DNA from: Scylla paramamosain
Taxonomy: Eukaryota > Arthropoda > Malacostraca > Decapoda > Portunidae
Length of the DNA stretch: 64,000 nt
NCBI RefSeq assembly: GCF_035594125.1
Contig: NW_026973713.1
Span: 482,001 to 546,000, forward strand
Direction: 5' to 3'
Within the stretch, counting starts at the first letter, position 1. Every line of letters begins with the position of its first letter. Of the stretch, positions 26,214-41,538 are shown piece after piece. The notes under the pieces were generated by a model that saw only the letters and a program-made list of their open reading frames with translations, did no database searches and was not told the origin of the DNA. The position numbers and the translations under genes were made by a program.

Positions 26214-26434
26214 CCCAGTTAGCGGGCAATAATGCTATTACTCACCCAACCAATTACGACTAAGGCTGGGACAAAGTTGAAGCCGTTCCCTCTACCCCGC
26301 GTTCCCAGCACAGGCGCCGCTACCTGCTGACGGAGATTCCTGTGTGGGGCGCAAATACTTGACAGCTTTTGTGCATTTCATTTGATTCATTTAGTGGAGA
26401 GAGAGAGAGAGAGAGAGTTAAGATTAAAACAAAA

Positions 26435-26545
26435 GAAAGAGCACAAGAAAATAAGGGGAAGCTGCAAGAAGCCATCAGGCCTACACGTGGCGGTCCCTAT
26501 ATGAAACAAACCTACCTATTTATACCTATCCAAGGTACTCAAGAT
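26435..26545 (-). mobile_element. CR1-like LINE 3' relic
   Basis: The plus strand reads AAGCTGCAAGAAGCCATCAG, CCTACACGTGGCGGTCCC and TATGAAACAAACCTACC. This is the inverse complement of the 3' UTR of the CR1-like elements at 28.1 and 59.2 kb (GCAGTCCC, TGTATGAAATATACC). Only about 110 bp of 3' non-coding sequence survives. Confidence 0.85.
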
Positions 26546-27055
26546 TCAAGGATAGAAAGCACTTAGACTAACACTGACACACAGCACCTTTGATACTGCA
26601 GGTATTAGCCAGGTTACATAACATCACAATAGATAACTAAAGACTCTGAGTTGATAATTACGAAGTCTAACAATAATGCACCGCGGCTTTAATAGTGGAG
26701 TTACTAGTTACTATGTTAGGTTAGATCAAGTCAAGACAACCGAAGACTGAGGGTTAAGAAGTGGTAAGCCTAATTCTGATAGTTCCGCAGCTCTAACCTT
26801 GAGCGAGACAGGCTTGGTGAAGCATTAAGCGGCGCAGCGAGCGATGATCTCCTTTACGAGGGAATAAAACCATAAGGCGGGACGTTTAGTGAAAACCTTC
26901 ATTCCGTAAACAGTAACTCGGCGGCTGGCTGTCGGATCAAGGCGGAGGAGTCAACCTCTCGCTGTGACTGTTGTGTTCAGGCTTCACAGGGATGTGTTAA
27001 GATGTAATGGATATATTTAACGTATCTCTGTAATGAATATGTTTAGAGCATCCCT
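26546..27055. other. Unassigned DNA
   Basis: No gene or repeat family recognised. Confidence 0.55.
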
Positions 27056-27090
<35 letters not shown>

Positions 27091-27105
27091 TAATAGTAGT
27101 AGTAG
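27056..27105. repeat. (TAG)n microsatellite
   Basis: TAG triplets with one TTAATAG interruption, followed by poly(A) and GGA triplets. Confidence 0.95.
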
Positions 27106-27480
27106 AAAAAAAAAAAAAGGAGGAGGAGGAGCAAGACTCATTGTCTGATAGAGGCTTCAACAAACAGGAGCCAAGACCAGGAGTGATACCGCCCTTTGAG
27201 TGTGGCGGCAAACCAGTGCGTGTTTCCCAATAATAACTACCAGACAGGAAATATTCTTTAATATACTGAGTCCATATTTTACTTTCCTTGCTAATATAAT
27301 GTGCAGGAGGGGTATTAATTTCAACATTTCGAAATTTGCGTTCCTGTTTCGGATTCAAAACTTATCATTAATTAGCCACTGTAAGAAATGTTTATGCCAG
27401 TTACGTATTAATGTTTCAGTACACGTCATGCTATTATCAATATAAAGACATGCGTTAGCAATACTAATTCAAACTCTAAG
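27106..27480. other. Unassigned DNA
   Basis: Frames on both strands are short and unrecognised. Confidence 0.55.
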
Positions 27481-27865
27481 TTAACACACTGCAACGCTTC
27501 ACTCTCTTACCACGAGTATTTTCAAAGCACACAGAGATGACTACCATGTTCCCAAGAGTGTTTCTCGTGTCAGTAATGTATCTCGTTAATCTGTCACTAG
27601 TACTATATAAAACACTCTTAAAAACCAATGTAACTTCACGACGAGTATTTTCAAAGACCACAGAGATGAGTACCATGTTCCCAAGAGTTTATCGTGTCAG
27701 TAATACAGAAATTTGTTAATCTGTCACTCATACCATAAAACACTCTTAAAAACCCACCTAACTTCATCACTACTATTTTCAAAGGCTATAAAGATGATTA
27801 GCTGTATTATGAAGCGTTTCTCCTGCTAATAGTGTGGAAATTGTGTTAATATGTTACTTTAAATA
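27481..27865. repeat. Minisatellite, about 129 bp unit, three copies
   Basis: The anchor (GAG)TATTTTCAAAG occurs at 27514, 27643 and, diverged, 27771 (spacing 129 and 128 bp). Units also share ACCATGTTCCCAAGAGT and AAAACACTCTTAAAAACC. The third unit is clearly more diverged. Confidence 0.93.
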
Positions 27866-28137
27866 TAAAAACAGCGTAAAAAAGCTGGTATAAATTCGTC
27901 TGTGTAGAGTCCTTTGAAAGTAGTGGAGTTGTGGCGTAGAAGAGTTTGGAAATATAGTCCTTAGAGGGAACATCACTGCCATTTAACAATACTCGGCTTA
28001 TTAACAGTAAATAATGATATCTATCACTGCGCCTGCCACTGACATCTTCACTTCATTTTCAGACTCATGAATGATTGCAAACAATGAATAAAGAATAAAG
28101 TCAAGTGAAGTTTCGATCTCCACAATAATTACTACAT
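27866..28137. other. Unassigned DNA
   Basis: No feature recognised. Confidence 0.5.
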
Positions 28138-29097
28138 TAAGAACATAAGAACATAAGAAATAGGAGAAGCTGCAAGAAGCGACCAGGCTTACACGTGGCA
28201 GTCCCTGTATGAAATATACCTACCTATTTCCATCTATCATCCCCATCCATAAACCCGTCTAATCTTCTCTTTAAGCTCCCTAATGTCTTAGCACTAACAA
28301 CATGATTACTGAGTCCGTTCCACTCATCTACCACTCTATTTGAGAACCAATTTCTTCCTATCTCTTTCTTAAACCGAAATTTTTTTTCAAATTTGAACCC
28401 GTTATTTCTTTTTCTACCCTGGTTGCTGATCCTAAGAATTTTGCTGACGTCCCCCTTGTTATAACCCTTATACCACTTAAAGACTTCTATCAGGTCCCTT
28501 CTTAACCTACGTCTCTCTAAAGAGTGTAGATTTAACAGCTTCAATCTCGCCTCGTAAGGAATACTCCTCATCCCCTGTATCCTTTTAGTCATTCTCCTGT
28601 GCACTGATTCTAATAGACCTATGTCTTTCCTGTAATGTGGGGACCAGAACTGCACAGCGTAGTCTAGATGAGGTCTGACCAGCGCCAAGTATAACTTTAA
28701 TATTACTTCCGGCCTTCTACTTTTAACACTCCTAAAAATTAATCCAAGTACCCTTTTTGCCTTGTTTCTGGCTTCTATGCATTGTTTCCCTAGACGGAGT
28801 TCAGAGCTAACTATAACTCCTAAATCTTTCTCGTACCCTGTACCTACCAGAGTTTGGTTGTTTAATGTGTACCTATTGTGTGGGTTTCCTCTGCCTACGC
28901 TAAGCACTTTGCATTTATTGATATTAAGCTGCATTTGCCATTTGTCCGTCCGTTCATTCATCCTTCCTAAATCTGCCTGCAAGGCGATGGCATCCGATTC
29001 TGACATAATTAATCTACCTATCTTTGTGTCATCCGCAAATTTACTAACATCACTACTAATTCCACTATCAAAGTCATTGATACATATTTTTGTTAGT
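28138..29097 (-). mobile_element. 5'-truncated CR1-like LINE with intact thumb frame
   Basis: The frame at 28224-29006 (260 residues, minus strand) covers the region after the reverse transcriptase catalytic site: WQMQLNINKCKVLSVGR, then EARNKAKRVLGLIF, LVRPHLDYAVQFWSP, WYKGYNKGDVSKILRIS and NRVVDEWNGLSNHVVSA. The DNA further upstream on the minus strand (to about 29097) still encodes the KFADDTKIG catalytic motif before a frame change. The 3' UTR ends in tandem TTCTTATG octamers (read on the plus strand as CATAAGAA near 28145-28160), the terminus type of CR1 elements. It is closely similar to the 56.3-59.2 kb copy and lacks that copy's stop codon in the thumb region. Confidence 0.96.
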
Positions 29098-29365
29098 ATA
29101 ATTTGTTGGTGTATTTATTATATTTCGTAAGATAACGTTGGTATTTACAAATTAAGAAAAAACGTATTTAACTCAAACATTAGAGCAAAGGGAATCATAC
29201 TCAGAATATGACTGTCACTGGAAGACTTTCTTGCAATAAACAGCAACATAATATCATCAGTACATTTATCACGTTAATCGAGAATAATGCTGGCGAGTGA
29301 TGAGCCTGTAGCAGTGCTATCAATCCTGGCTTCAACAGTCGTCCTCGGAAGAGCAACAAAAATAA

Positions 29366-29400
<35 letters not shown>

Positions 29401-29415
29401 AATAAAATAAAATAA
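29366..29415. repeat. (AAAT)n microsatellite
   Basis: ATAA tetranucleotides passing into AATAAA pentamers. Confidence 0.94.
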
Positions 29416-29796
29416 AAGTTTCCCGACCCTCCCGGAAGTGAAAAGGTAACAGGAAAAGATTTTAACATTTCCATTGAATGCACTAATGAATCCCAGCGAC
29501 TTGCATAACAGATTCGGTGCGATGGGTGGCGGAGGCAGCGAGAACAGGCAACAAGATCCCTTCCTTGAGTCGCCTCTTTCACTGTGACACCACCATTGTG
29601 ACAGAGCAGAATTACACTCAGACTTCCCAGCTTTAAGGTGAGATAAAGAGCGTGGCAATCAATGTACGCCCTCCTGCTGGAGACACACGGCTCTGTGATG
29701 TGCCTGGCGAAGATGATACTTGTTGGCAAAGTAATACTAGTTAATTCTAGGTAATTATGAGCTTGTCTTTGTGTTGTCTCCTCTACGGTCTGGCAT
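29416..29796. other. Unassigned DNA
   Basis: No feature recognised. Confidence 0.5.
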
Positions 29797-29851
29797 CTTG
29801 CTTTTTTTTTTTACATTTTTTTGCCCTTGACCAAAGACATTCTTACATTAA
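29797..29851 (+). mobile_element. Possible LINE 3' tail relic
   Basis: TTTTTTGCCCTTGACCAAAG followed by ACATTCTTACATT resembles the 3' UTR terminus of the 61.5 kb LINE (TTGCCCTTGGCCAGTGTCC, then TTCCTACAT). The match is short and could be chance. Confidence 0.45.
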
Positions 29852-30047
29852 AACCCGGAAAATCAAAGTAAAGCCTTGGACGGTAAGAAGATTGTCACAA
29901 ATACTTCCTCTGTAGTGGATCGAAAGACAGCACAGGCATGATAGGACAGAAAAATAAATAAATAAATAAAAAATAAATAAATAAACGGACGGGAAAAAAA
30001 AAAAAATAACGTTTACATGAACCCAAAAGAAATAAGCTGAACCGAAT

Positions 30048-30125
30048 GAACTCACCAGGCAAGTTAAACGTGAAGACAAACATAGTAATGAACACACCCA
30101 AGGCGGTCCAGGGTACGAGCAAAGG
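30048..30125 (-). other. Weak candidate exon with a membrane-like segment
   Basis: On the minus strand, a possible acceptor (TTGAACACCAG) is followed by an open frame encoding a hydrophobic stretch (VPWTALGVFITMFVFTFNLP) that ends at a good donor (CCTG/GTGAGT). An in-frame TGA lies just upstream of the acceptor, as expected for an exon edge. No family is recognised and the segment is short, so this may be chance. Confidence 0.25.
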
Positions 30126-30344
30126 CGCCTTTCCTGGTGTTCAAGGTCAGAGAGGACAGCGAGGCCTAAGACTTGTCAGCAGCTCAGGAAACACGACGCC
30201 TGGAGCGGCTGGTGAAGATGGAAATTTGGAGATTGAAATTCATGCATACAGAGAATGTGTGTCGTGAAGATTTCCCCTCCTCGCAAGATTCATGTGGTCG
30301 ATGGAATTAGGTGAGATATGACTGCCTGAATGTGACCAGGTCGC

Positions 30345-30810
30345 ACTCCTGATGCGGGAATACGGTGAATATGCTTGATATATTTACACTTCAACCTTCC
30401 CTCTGGTCTCCTCGATAATTCTCCTATTTGTGTCCCTCGATGCAATGATGATCACCTATAAACACCAAAATGACGCGGGTTATTTTACGTTGGATAGCAA
30501 AACGTGGCCATAATGCTACAATACGGTGAATATTCTTGGTACATTCAACCTTCCCTCTCGTCTTCTCTATAATTCTTCTACAGTAACACTTCAATGTCAT
30601 AATTATCACCTATAAACGCCAAACCGATGCGGGTTACTTTACGATAAAAAGCAAAACGCTGCTATGATACTGGAACACTGTGAAAATTCTTCAATCTTCA
30701 TTCTCTCTTTCTCGATAAAACTCTCGCCCTTCGCTGCCACAACTGTTACCTGTAAACAACGAGCGGGTTACTTTACGCTGGGAAGTAAAATAAGTGACCA
30801 TCGTGAGCAT
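30345..30810. repeat. Diverged tandem repeat, about 150-160 bp unit, three copies
   Basis: Units begin near AATACGGTGAATAT (30359 and 30520) and the diverged ACACTGTGAAAATTCT (30675). Shared blocks are CTTCAACCTTCCCTCT, ATCACCTATAAAC and GCGGGTTACTTTACG. Confidence 0.88.
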
Positions 30811-31722
<912 letters not shown>

Positions 31723-31937
31723 ACCAGACAGTAAAATAGACATCCAGACATAAAGACAGATAAAACATACATACATACATACATATATACATATACATAC
31801 ATACAAACAGACAGACAGACAGACAGAAAGGAAGAAAGAAAAAAAAAAGAAAGACGAACAAAAAGACAGCCACAAGCAGCCTGTAAGGAGCAGGTCTGGG
31901 CAGCTTTCCAGCATCACTAAGAAAAATAGAGAGGTTG

Positions 31938-31942
<5 letters not shown>

Positions 31943-31987
<45 letters not shown>
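31943..31987. repeat. (AC)n microsatellite
   Basis: Pure AC run of about 45 bp. Confidence 0.97.
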
Positions 31988-31988
<1 letters not shown>

Positions 31989-32400
31989 CAATGAAACACA
32001 AGAGACAAGACACAAGCAAGAAAAAAAAAACAAGGACGAAGGAAATAGAAACAAGAGACACAGGAGAAGGAAAGAATGTACGAACAAGAAAAAAAAAGTC
32101 AAAGAAGATAAACAATAGAAACACGACACATGAGAAAAAAAAAAGACAAGGAAAAAAGGAACAAGGGAGAGGAAAGGAAGAAGCAACGGAAGTGAAAAAT
32201 AGGAACACGAGACAAAAGTGAAGGAAAAGACGAGGAAAGAAGAAACGAAATAAATAAATAAAAAAAAGAGGAAATAAACATGAAAATGTCAACATAATGT
32301 GATGATAATTTTCCACGTACAAGAAAGTATCAGTGGTTGTTGTTGTTTATCGTGAGACAAAGACAAAGGTGCGAAATGTTGTCAGCGTTAATTAATTACT
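31988..32400. other. Purine-rich unassigned DNA
   Basis: A/G-rich from 31990 to 32280, with repeated GAAACA/GAGACA words. The long pyrimidine frames on the minus strand here are composition artefacts. Confidence 0.55.
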
Positions 32401-33897
32401 ATGAGGAATGAAAGGGATTGTGTGACTTGCTTTTATGTTCACTCCATTATAGACAACCCTTTGTGTCCCTTCCTTCTGAGCCCCGCCACAAGACACACTC
32501 AGCTGGTAATAATGAGACGACAGTGTGTGTGTGTGTTGAGTGCGGATCTTAGTCCTGTTAATGAGTTATATAACTGGTCTTTGAAAAGTCTTCTTGATGT
32601 CAGGGGGAACACATGCAACGACCTGTGTTATACTGAGTCAGGATACCCACCATTAAAAGTTCTGGTTAAGAAAAGGCAAAGGATGTTCTTTGCAAGTAAG
32701 TGGGAAGAAAGGCAGACGATGGACGATGATCCATTTTCGTTTGTAGTTAAGACAGTATTTGATACAGGAGGTAATACCAGACTATACCTGACAGGCTTGT
32801 TGCATGAGAACCCTGATGACATACAGGTGGGATGGGATGAACTAAAAAACTGTGTGCTAAATTCAGCATCATCAAGAATAATTACTTATAGAACTATAAT
32901 GAACCCAACCTTGGCAGTTCACCCATTATATCAAACGAACTACAAAGTAAGTGAATTACATAGGTCCGCTTTCACCCGATTCCGTGTGTCAGCACTTTCT
33001 CTGGCAGTGGAGGTGGGTAGGTGGAGTAGAAGGAGCCGCGGTTGCCTCCCACTGGCAGAGAGGGTGTGTACTTTTGGGGATGTTCAGACAGAGGGGCATG
33101 TTATTCACTTCTGTCCCTTAACGCAACATATTGGAGACATTTACCGGATTTCTACTATTCAAGAGCTATGTACGACACAAGCTAATTACGCACTCTTATG
33201 TAAGATAGTTTGGGATGTGTTACAAGTCTATCAGAACTAAACTTGAATCATGTCGATGAAAGTTGTGTATATTTTTTGAATGGGAATAATATTATTTGTG
33301 TACATTTTTCTCTCGGTAGGTAAAATAGGAGTTTAATGCAGATGATGCATCTGTTCGTTTGTTATTATTATTATCATTATTATAATTTTTTGTTTTTTAA
33401 GTATTTTGATGTATTTTATTGTAGGAGGTATAGACTTGGTTTTGTTTTGTTAACTGAGACTTTCGAATTTTGTGTTTAACTAGGCTTGAATTATATCCAT
33501 CAGCTTTGTGTATACTATTAAATGAGAATAATAGACTTTCAGATAATGGACATATGTTCATTTATTATTAATTTTTGAAAAGTATGCTAATGTATTTCGT
33601 TATTAGAGGTATAAATTAGGTTTTATTTATTATATTGTACTATTAACCGTGTCGTTGATTAATCTTAATAATTTCGTATGTCGTTATCCGTTTTCTTTTG
33701 CATCTTAAGTTTATCGATATTTTGTTAATTGTGACACTTTAAAGTTTTTATGCCTTAATATTTCTAGTTTTGTCTCATACAATCACATTGCTACAGTCTT
33801 GTGTGGTGGACCAATAGCACCTTGCTTGTATCTCTTGTAGAAGGTCACTCATCGTTCGTTAGGTTCATTGTGTTGTATGGGTTGTTTTAGTCAATAA
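32401..33897 (+). mobile_element. 5'-truncated LINE, C-terminal domain and long 3' UTR
   Basis: An uninterrupted frame runs to 33240. From about 32540 it reads like the region after the reverse transcriptase palm of L2/CR1-type LINEs: YPPLKVLVKKRQRMFF, then RSAFTRFRVSALSLAVEVGR and a degenerate zinc-like C-terminal motif (VCTFGDVQTEGHVIHFCPL, about 33067-33123). No catalytic motif is present. The 3' UTR is AT-rich and contains two diverged copies of a segment of about 240 bp (33241-33482 and 33484-33690). The element probably ends where (AAT)n begins. The beginning of the frame (32401-32540) may be flanking DNA. Clade assignment is uncertain. Confidence 0.82.
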
Positions 33898-34419
<522 letters not shown>

Positions 34420-34441
34420 CACACACACACACACACACACA

Positions 34442-34531
<90 letters not shown>
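34420..34531. repeat. Compound (AC)n(TC)n microsatellite
   Basis: AC (34420-34444) joins about 87 bp of TC. Confidence 0.98.
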
Positions 34532-34536
<5 letters not shown>

Positions 34537-36300
34537 CCCAACCTGTCTGAATGTCTGATCCCAATCATTCCTGTGACTACTATCACGCTCCACGGCGGGG
34601 ATGAGATGTGGCAATCACGATCATGCGAGAAACGCGAGGCCCACCTTGGCCAGACATGAGTGTTCGGTTGTGTCATCCAAACACTCAGGTAGACCGATTC
34701 CTTAGAGGTGACCAGACGCCGCGGGGTCATCTCTCATCTACATAAAAAATCCATTGTCTGCAAACTCTCTATAGGTACTGATTAGGTACTGATTCCCTAC
34801 CAGCGTCATCCTTCTTCTTACGCCACATTAAATACAATTATTAAGTTCTCTTTGTTTAATTTTAATGCTGCTTGCTAAGAATATTAAACTTTTAAAATAT
34901 CAACAGATTTTCTCAAAGCATCTATCCACAGACACATCCTGAGCACAGAACACGGAATGTTCCTCAGACGTTGTCAACCTCAATGCAGCTTGATTGAGAC
35001 TGCTACTTATAAGATATCAATAGATCTTCTCAATGCATCTGTCCCCACGCCAGTCCTGGGAGCTGACAACGGAATACTCCTCAGACTGGAGCACGTCCTT
35101 GGTGGTGAATGCTGAAGGCGACCCTTGAGCCAGATGATCAAGGCTTTTGCTGCCAGAGCTTAACATGCCCTTCCTTTGAATTATCTGACCGAGTCAGCGG
35201 CTTAACGCCGTCTGTTTTCACAGTGTATATAATACCTAACAACAGCGGAGCTCGAAATAGAAGGGTGGGCTAAAGCAAAAAACTTGGTGGTGACCTGAAA
35301 TTAGTCCTGTATTCTGATCCCGAAAATAGCAGCTTAGGGTTTTCCCGCAATTTTCATTCCTCTAATATACTGTAAAGTACAAAAAAATAATAAATAAAAA
35401 GATATCAATTCTCAAGTTTTGCAAGGAGGTTGTAAGAGCACCAGGGGACTTTGGCCTCAAGGAAAATGAAACACACAAAAAGGGAGTGCGACATGGCGGC
35501 TTCTGAACACTATACCACTGCAAATCTCCGCATTCCTTTCCGACAGGTAACTTGATCTAGACAGCTACAGACCAGACGGCAACACTCAGAAAACACTCCA
35601 ACACCAAATGCGGCTTGTCACCACCACACACTTCCGCTGTCTCACAAAATCATCTCCCTCAGCAACTTAATTGATGCGCCTCGTCCACACATGTCTGGGA
35701 CACGCCCCACCCAGCTCGTGTGAAATGACTAAAGAGTTATAATAGTTGGGAATGAACGGCAGCACCCACTCACTTCCTGCAGACTATTTCACAAGCGCGA
35801 TAAGACTGACCACTGATTCCTCACTACCAGATCTTTGAGACGCAGTCATGCATTCCTGATTTTTTTTTTTTCTCTCTCTTTTAAGGATTATTTTCAGAGG
35901 CTACTGAGAATATTAGTTGTTTTTTTTTTTTCTGTTCTGTTGATGGTGTACAGCTCTTGTTCACCAATGACAATGATCTGGAAGACATCTCTTGTAACTC
36001 TATCGGTTTCCACTGAAGTCAATTAAAAGCAGGTGAAACAAGACGCCGAGACGAGGGCGCGACCACACAAAACCCGCCAAGGAAGACGCGGCGGCATTCC
36101 AGCTTTTTCTTGGCCCATTCCACCAAGGCAGTAATTACAAACATTAATTGAACCCACCAAACTCATGAACATTTATCATTTGTGTGAAGGAAATTACAGA
36201 GACCCCACGGAAGAAGAAGGCAGGTTTCCCTTCCCGCGGCTGCGTCCCTCACGCCAGCGAAGCATCACGATTACTGCACATGCTCAATAAAAAAAAAAAA
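34532..36300. other. Unassigned DNA
   Basis: No gene recognised. A word related to the 27.5 kb repeat (TTATTTTCAGAGGCTACTG) occurs at about 35888. TCTCAA(T/A)GCATCT(A/G)TCC occurs twice (about 34911 and 35027), suggesting an old duplication of roughly 115 bp. Confidence 0.5.
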
Positions 36301-36515
36301 AAAATAATAATAATAATAATAATAAATAAATAAATAAATAAATAAAAAATAGCTGCACATTGTATCTTGGGTAATTCCTGCGCTTTCCTTCCTTGGCTTC
36401 TGAGCAAGATGCCTAGATAAGTCAGTAATATTTTTGTTTGGAATAATTTCGCTACCTTCTGGCGCTCATTTACCAAAACCTTTAATTGTGGGTGCGCAAT
36501 AAAGGTACTGCATTA

Positions 36516-36631
<116 letters not shown>

Positions 36632-36834
36632 ACCTAAGCTTCCTTCACATATTGGTCACTTCACGCTAAGGTTGCAGCTCAAATAATCTCGTTTCGGTAA
36701 TAGGCGTCAAGTATGAAGAGGGGAGCATAACGCGCGTGTATTGTATTTCATTAGTAGCTTAATAGCGGGACTCAAAACCATCTTGCACTCCGCTCGTATT
36801 GAGGTCAAGCAGCGTACTTACCATCACCATCATC

Positions 36835-36835
<1 letters not shown>

Positions 36836-36868
<33 letters not shown>

Positions 36869-36902
36869 ATATTATTATCATTATTATTATTATTATTATT
36901 AT

Positions 36903-36933
<31 letters not shown>

Positions 36934-36955
36934 TGTTGTTGTTGTTGTTGTTGTG
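36836..36955. repeat. Compound trinucleotide array (AGT/ATT/AGT/TGT)
   Basis: Four triplet blocks in series: AGT, ATT, AGT and TGT. This is stepwise substitution within a single array. Confidence 0.96.
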
Positions 36956-37330
36956 AGTTTTTGTATGTAATATTTAGTAGTTTAAAACTAATATAACAGA
37001 CCATTGATGAAAGGATATTTGTTTCTATTAAGTTTAATTCTCAGCATGTAATATTAAACAATTTAGAAAATTAGGATTTAGCAGCGAGTTAAAGCCTAAT
37101 TAATATTGTGGCAGCAGTTGCGGTTATACTCTAAGGTTAAATGACAATATATTGTTTATTGTTCAATGAACATACATATTTTTTAAGATAACCTGAAAAA
37201 TAGAAAAAAAAAAGTGCGCAAAGGTTGTTTCTTGCCTCTTTATCAAAACATGTCTAGTTCACGATATTTAGAGTCTAGCCTACTCACTGACAAAAATGTT
37301 AAATAGCCGCGGTATCTTCACCGTGCAAAG
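36956..37330. other. Unassigned AT-rich DNA
   Basis: No feature recognised. Confidence 0.5.
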
Positions 37331-37369
<39 letters not shown>

Positions 37370-37411
37370 ACAATAGAAGGAAGAAAACTTTCGAGAATTT
37401 TTTTTTTTGTT

Positions 37412-37490
<79 letters not shown>
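37331..37490. repeat. (AGT)n and (CT)n microsatellites
   Basis: AGT triplets (37331-37369) and a CT run (37416-37490). Confidence 0.96.
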
Positions 37491-39245
<1,755 letters not shown>

Positions 39246-39378
39246 TGCTAAGTTCCTGGTAAGTTGAGTATTGTTGTTACTCTTATTAGTATCCTAATAA
39301 TCACTGAAATGACAAATACAAGAATAATAATCATTATCATAACGTGCATCATTCTTTTTCATGCCTGCAATTCATGAG

Positions 39379-39379
<1 letters not shown>

Positions 39380-39451
<72 letters not shown>
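39380..39451. repeat. (AC)n microsatellite
   Basis: Pure AC run of about 72 bp. Confidence 0.98.
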
Positions 39452-39455
<4 letters not shown>

Positions 39456-39973
39456 TGATCCGTGCTAATGAAGACACAGGGCAAGTCAGCATACAAGCAA
39501 CAAATGAACAGCACGTCACGGGATTCAGAGCAACACGTGAGGAAGGATTTGAGCAGAATAGAAAAACTGTTGCAGTAAGTGATGAACGCGCAGTGAAGAG
39601 AAAAAAAATATTGCAGGGATTAACTTGGTACTTTACCCTCGCCATTGCTGTCAACAACACGAGTAGTAACAGCAGCGACACGTGGCATTAAATAGCAACT
39701 ATAACAAATGAATGATAGGTCAAGGTAACGTATTCACTCGCTATATAGATATGTACAGTGCATGATTGTGAATAAGTTCAAGTAATTGATTCATATGATT
39801 GGCTGAGTGGGTGAGACAAGTGACTCATTAAGAAACAAAACGTAGCAGCCGACGTGAATGAATGAGTAACTGAATGAATGAATGAATGAATGAATAAGAA
39901 AAGAATAAATAAATAAATAAATAAGACAATTAAGGACTAACTTCATAGAATTTATGGTGGCATCGTTACTTAT
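39452..39973. other. Unassigned DNA
   Basis: ATGA tetranucleotides at 39857-39895 and (AAAT)n at 39904-39924. No gene recognised. Confidence 0.5.
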
Positions 39974-40229
39974 AAAACAAACAAACAACAACAACAACAA
40001 CAACAACAACGCAATATTCTAGAAACATGGATAAAAAACAAAAAACAACAAAAAAAAAAAAACAGACCGAGAGACAGACACGCAGGCAGGCAGTCAGACA
40101 AACAAAATGGCAAGCAGACAAGCAAACACCTATTGACACAAACATGCATAAGGATAACAAAAAAAAAAAAAAACGGAAAAACAGACAGAAAAACAAACAG
40201 AGAAAAAAAAACTGACAGAAAAAAAAACC

Positions 40230-40269
<40 letters not shown>

Positions 40270-40340
40270 CAAAAATAGACACAGACACAAATAGACACAG
40301 AAAAACACATAGAGAGAAACAGAGACTACCTTAACTATAT

Positions 40341-40417
<77 letters not shown>
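39974..40417. repeat. Microsatellite cluster: (CAA)n, A-rich, two (AC)n runs
   Basis: CAA triplets (39974-40010), an A-rich stretch with repeated GACAGA and CAGGCAGG words, then AC runs at 40231-40264 and 40343-40417. Confidence 0.95.
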
Positions 40418-40423
<6 letters not shown>

Positions 40424-40559
40424 CACACATTAACAAAGAAGGCTAACAGGACACTCAGAAATAAAGAATACTGCAAATTGCAACGTAAGTTTGAGGCAAA
40501 ATTGGTCGGTTTTAGACAGCAAGACTTGTGGTGGTGTGATAAAAAATGGACTTTCATAG

Positions 40560-40560
<1 letters not shown>

Positions 40561-40625
<65 letters not shown>

Positions 40626-40652
40626 TATGTTTGTTAGTACTGGGAAAGTGAT

Positions 40653-40698
<46 letters not shown>

Positions 40699-40705
40699 TC
40701 TCTCT

Positions 40706-40736
<31 letters not shown>

Positions 40737-40800
40737 TTATCTATCTCTATTTCTGTCTATCTCTATCTATCTACCAATCTATCCATCTATCTATCAATTA
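40561..40800. repeat. (CT)n and (CTAT)n microsatellite cluster
   Basis: CT runs at 40561-40621 and 40654-40705, then CTAT tetranucleotides to about 40798. The same CT-to-CTAT succession is seen at 45175-45310. Confidence 0.96.
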
Positions 40801-41059
40801 ACCTCACACAAGTGCATTATTATTACTGTCCAGCTCACCAGCACAGTACGTGTCTGTACATTCCCAGCGTGTTGTGAAAGGCCACTAAAGGGGAAGGGGC
40901 GAGGTGGTAGCAACGCCTTTTCTCTGTGCTTATTCCCGTAGTGAGGAAAGTAGAGACAGACGAGGGGGGATTTTACAGAGTCCTCGCTGAACACTGATGG
41001 ATGAGCCTGGTCTTGTCAATACCTACTTTCTTTGATAGGAATGACTGGGTTAGGTTAGA

Positions 41060-41240
41060 TTAGTGTTGTTGCTGGTGTTGTTGTTGTTGTTATTGTTGTT
41101 GTTGTTAATGGTGAGATTTTGGTGATTTTAGTGGGCTGGTTGTTGCAGTTGTGATGGTGGTAATGGTGGTGAGTAGTAGTAGTAGTAGTAGTAGTAGTCG
41201 CACCACCATCAACACCACCACCACCACCACCACCACCAGT
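41060..41240. repeat. Trinucleotide cluster (GTT/GGT/AGT/ACC)
   Basis: GTT (41063-41106), AGT (41173-41199) and ACC (41203-41239) blocks. Part of the GGT-type blocks are inverse complements of the ACC block. Confidence 0.93.
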
Positions 41241-41324
41241 AACAACAAAAGTAGCAGTAAAAGTCAGATCATATCATGTTAACTTATACCAATATCAAGT
41301 TGAGTCCCACGAGACCAGGATAGG

Positions 41325-41512
41325 AGAACAATATATGGTAAAGCGCAGTAAAAGAAAGACAATATTGTAAGGCACAGAACAGGGAGGGCAGTGTACCGTG
41401 AGGCGCATTACTAAGGCCAGTATATTGTGAGGCACATTACTAAGAGGAGCTGTGTATTATAAGGCACAGTACAAGAAAGGCAGTATATTGTAAGGCACAG
41501 AACAGGGAGGGC
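41325..41512. repeat. Minisatellite, about 30 bp unit, six copies
   Basis: A unit of the type GTATATTGTAAGGCACAGNA, then CANGRAGGGCA, recurs near 41331, 41361, 41392, 41421, 41450 and 41480. The two best-matching units are at 41361 and 41480. The array ends about 27 bp from the splice donor of the receptor-like exon. Confidence 0.92.
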
Positions 41513-41538
41513 AGTGAGAGGCGAGGCGTAGTACTCAC

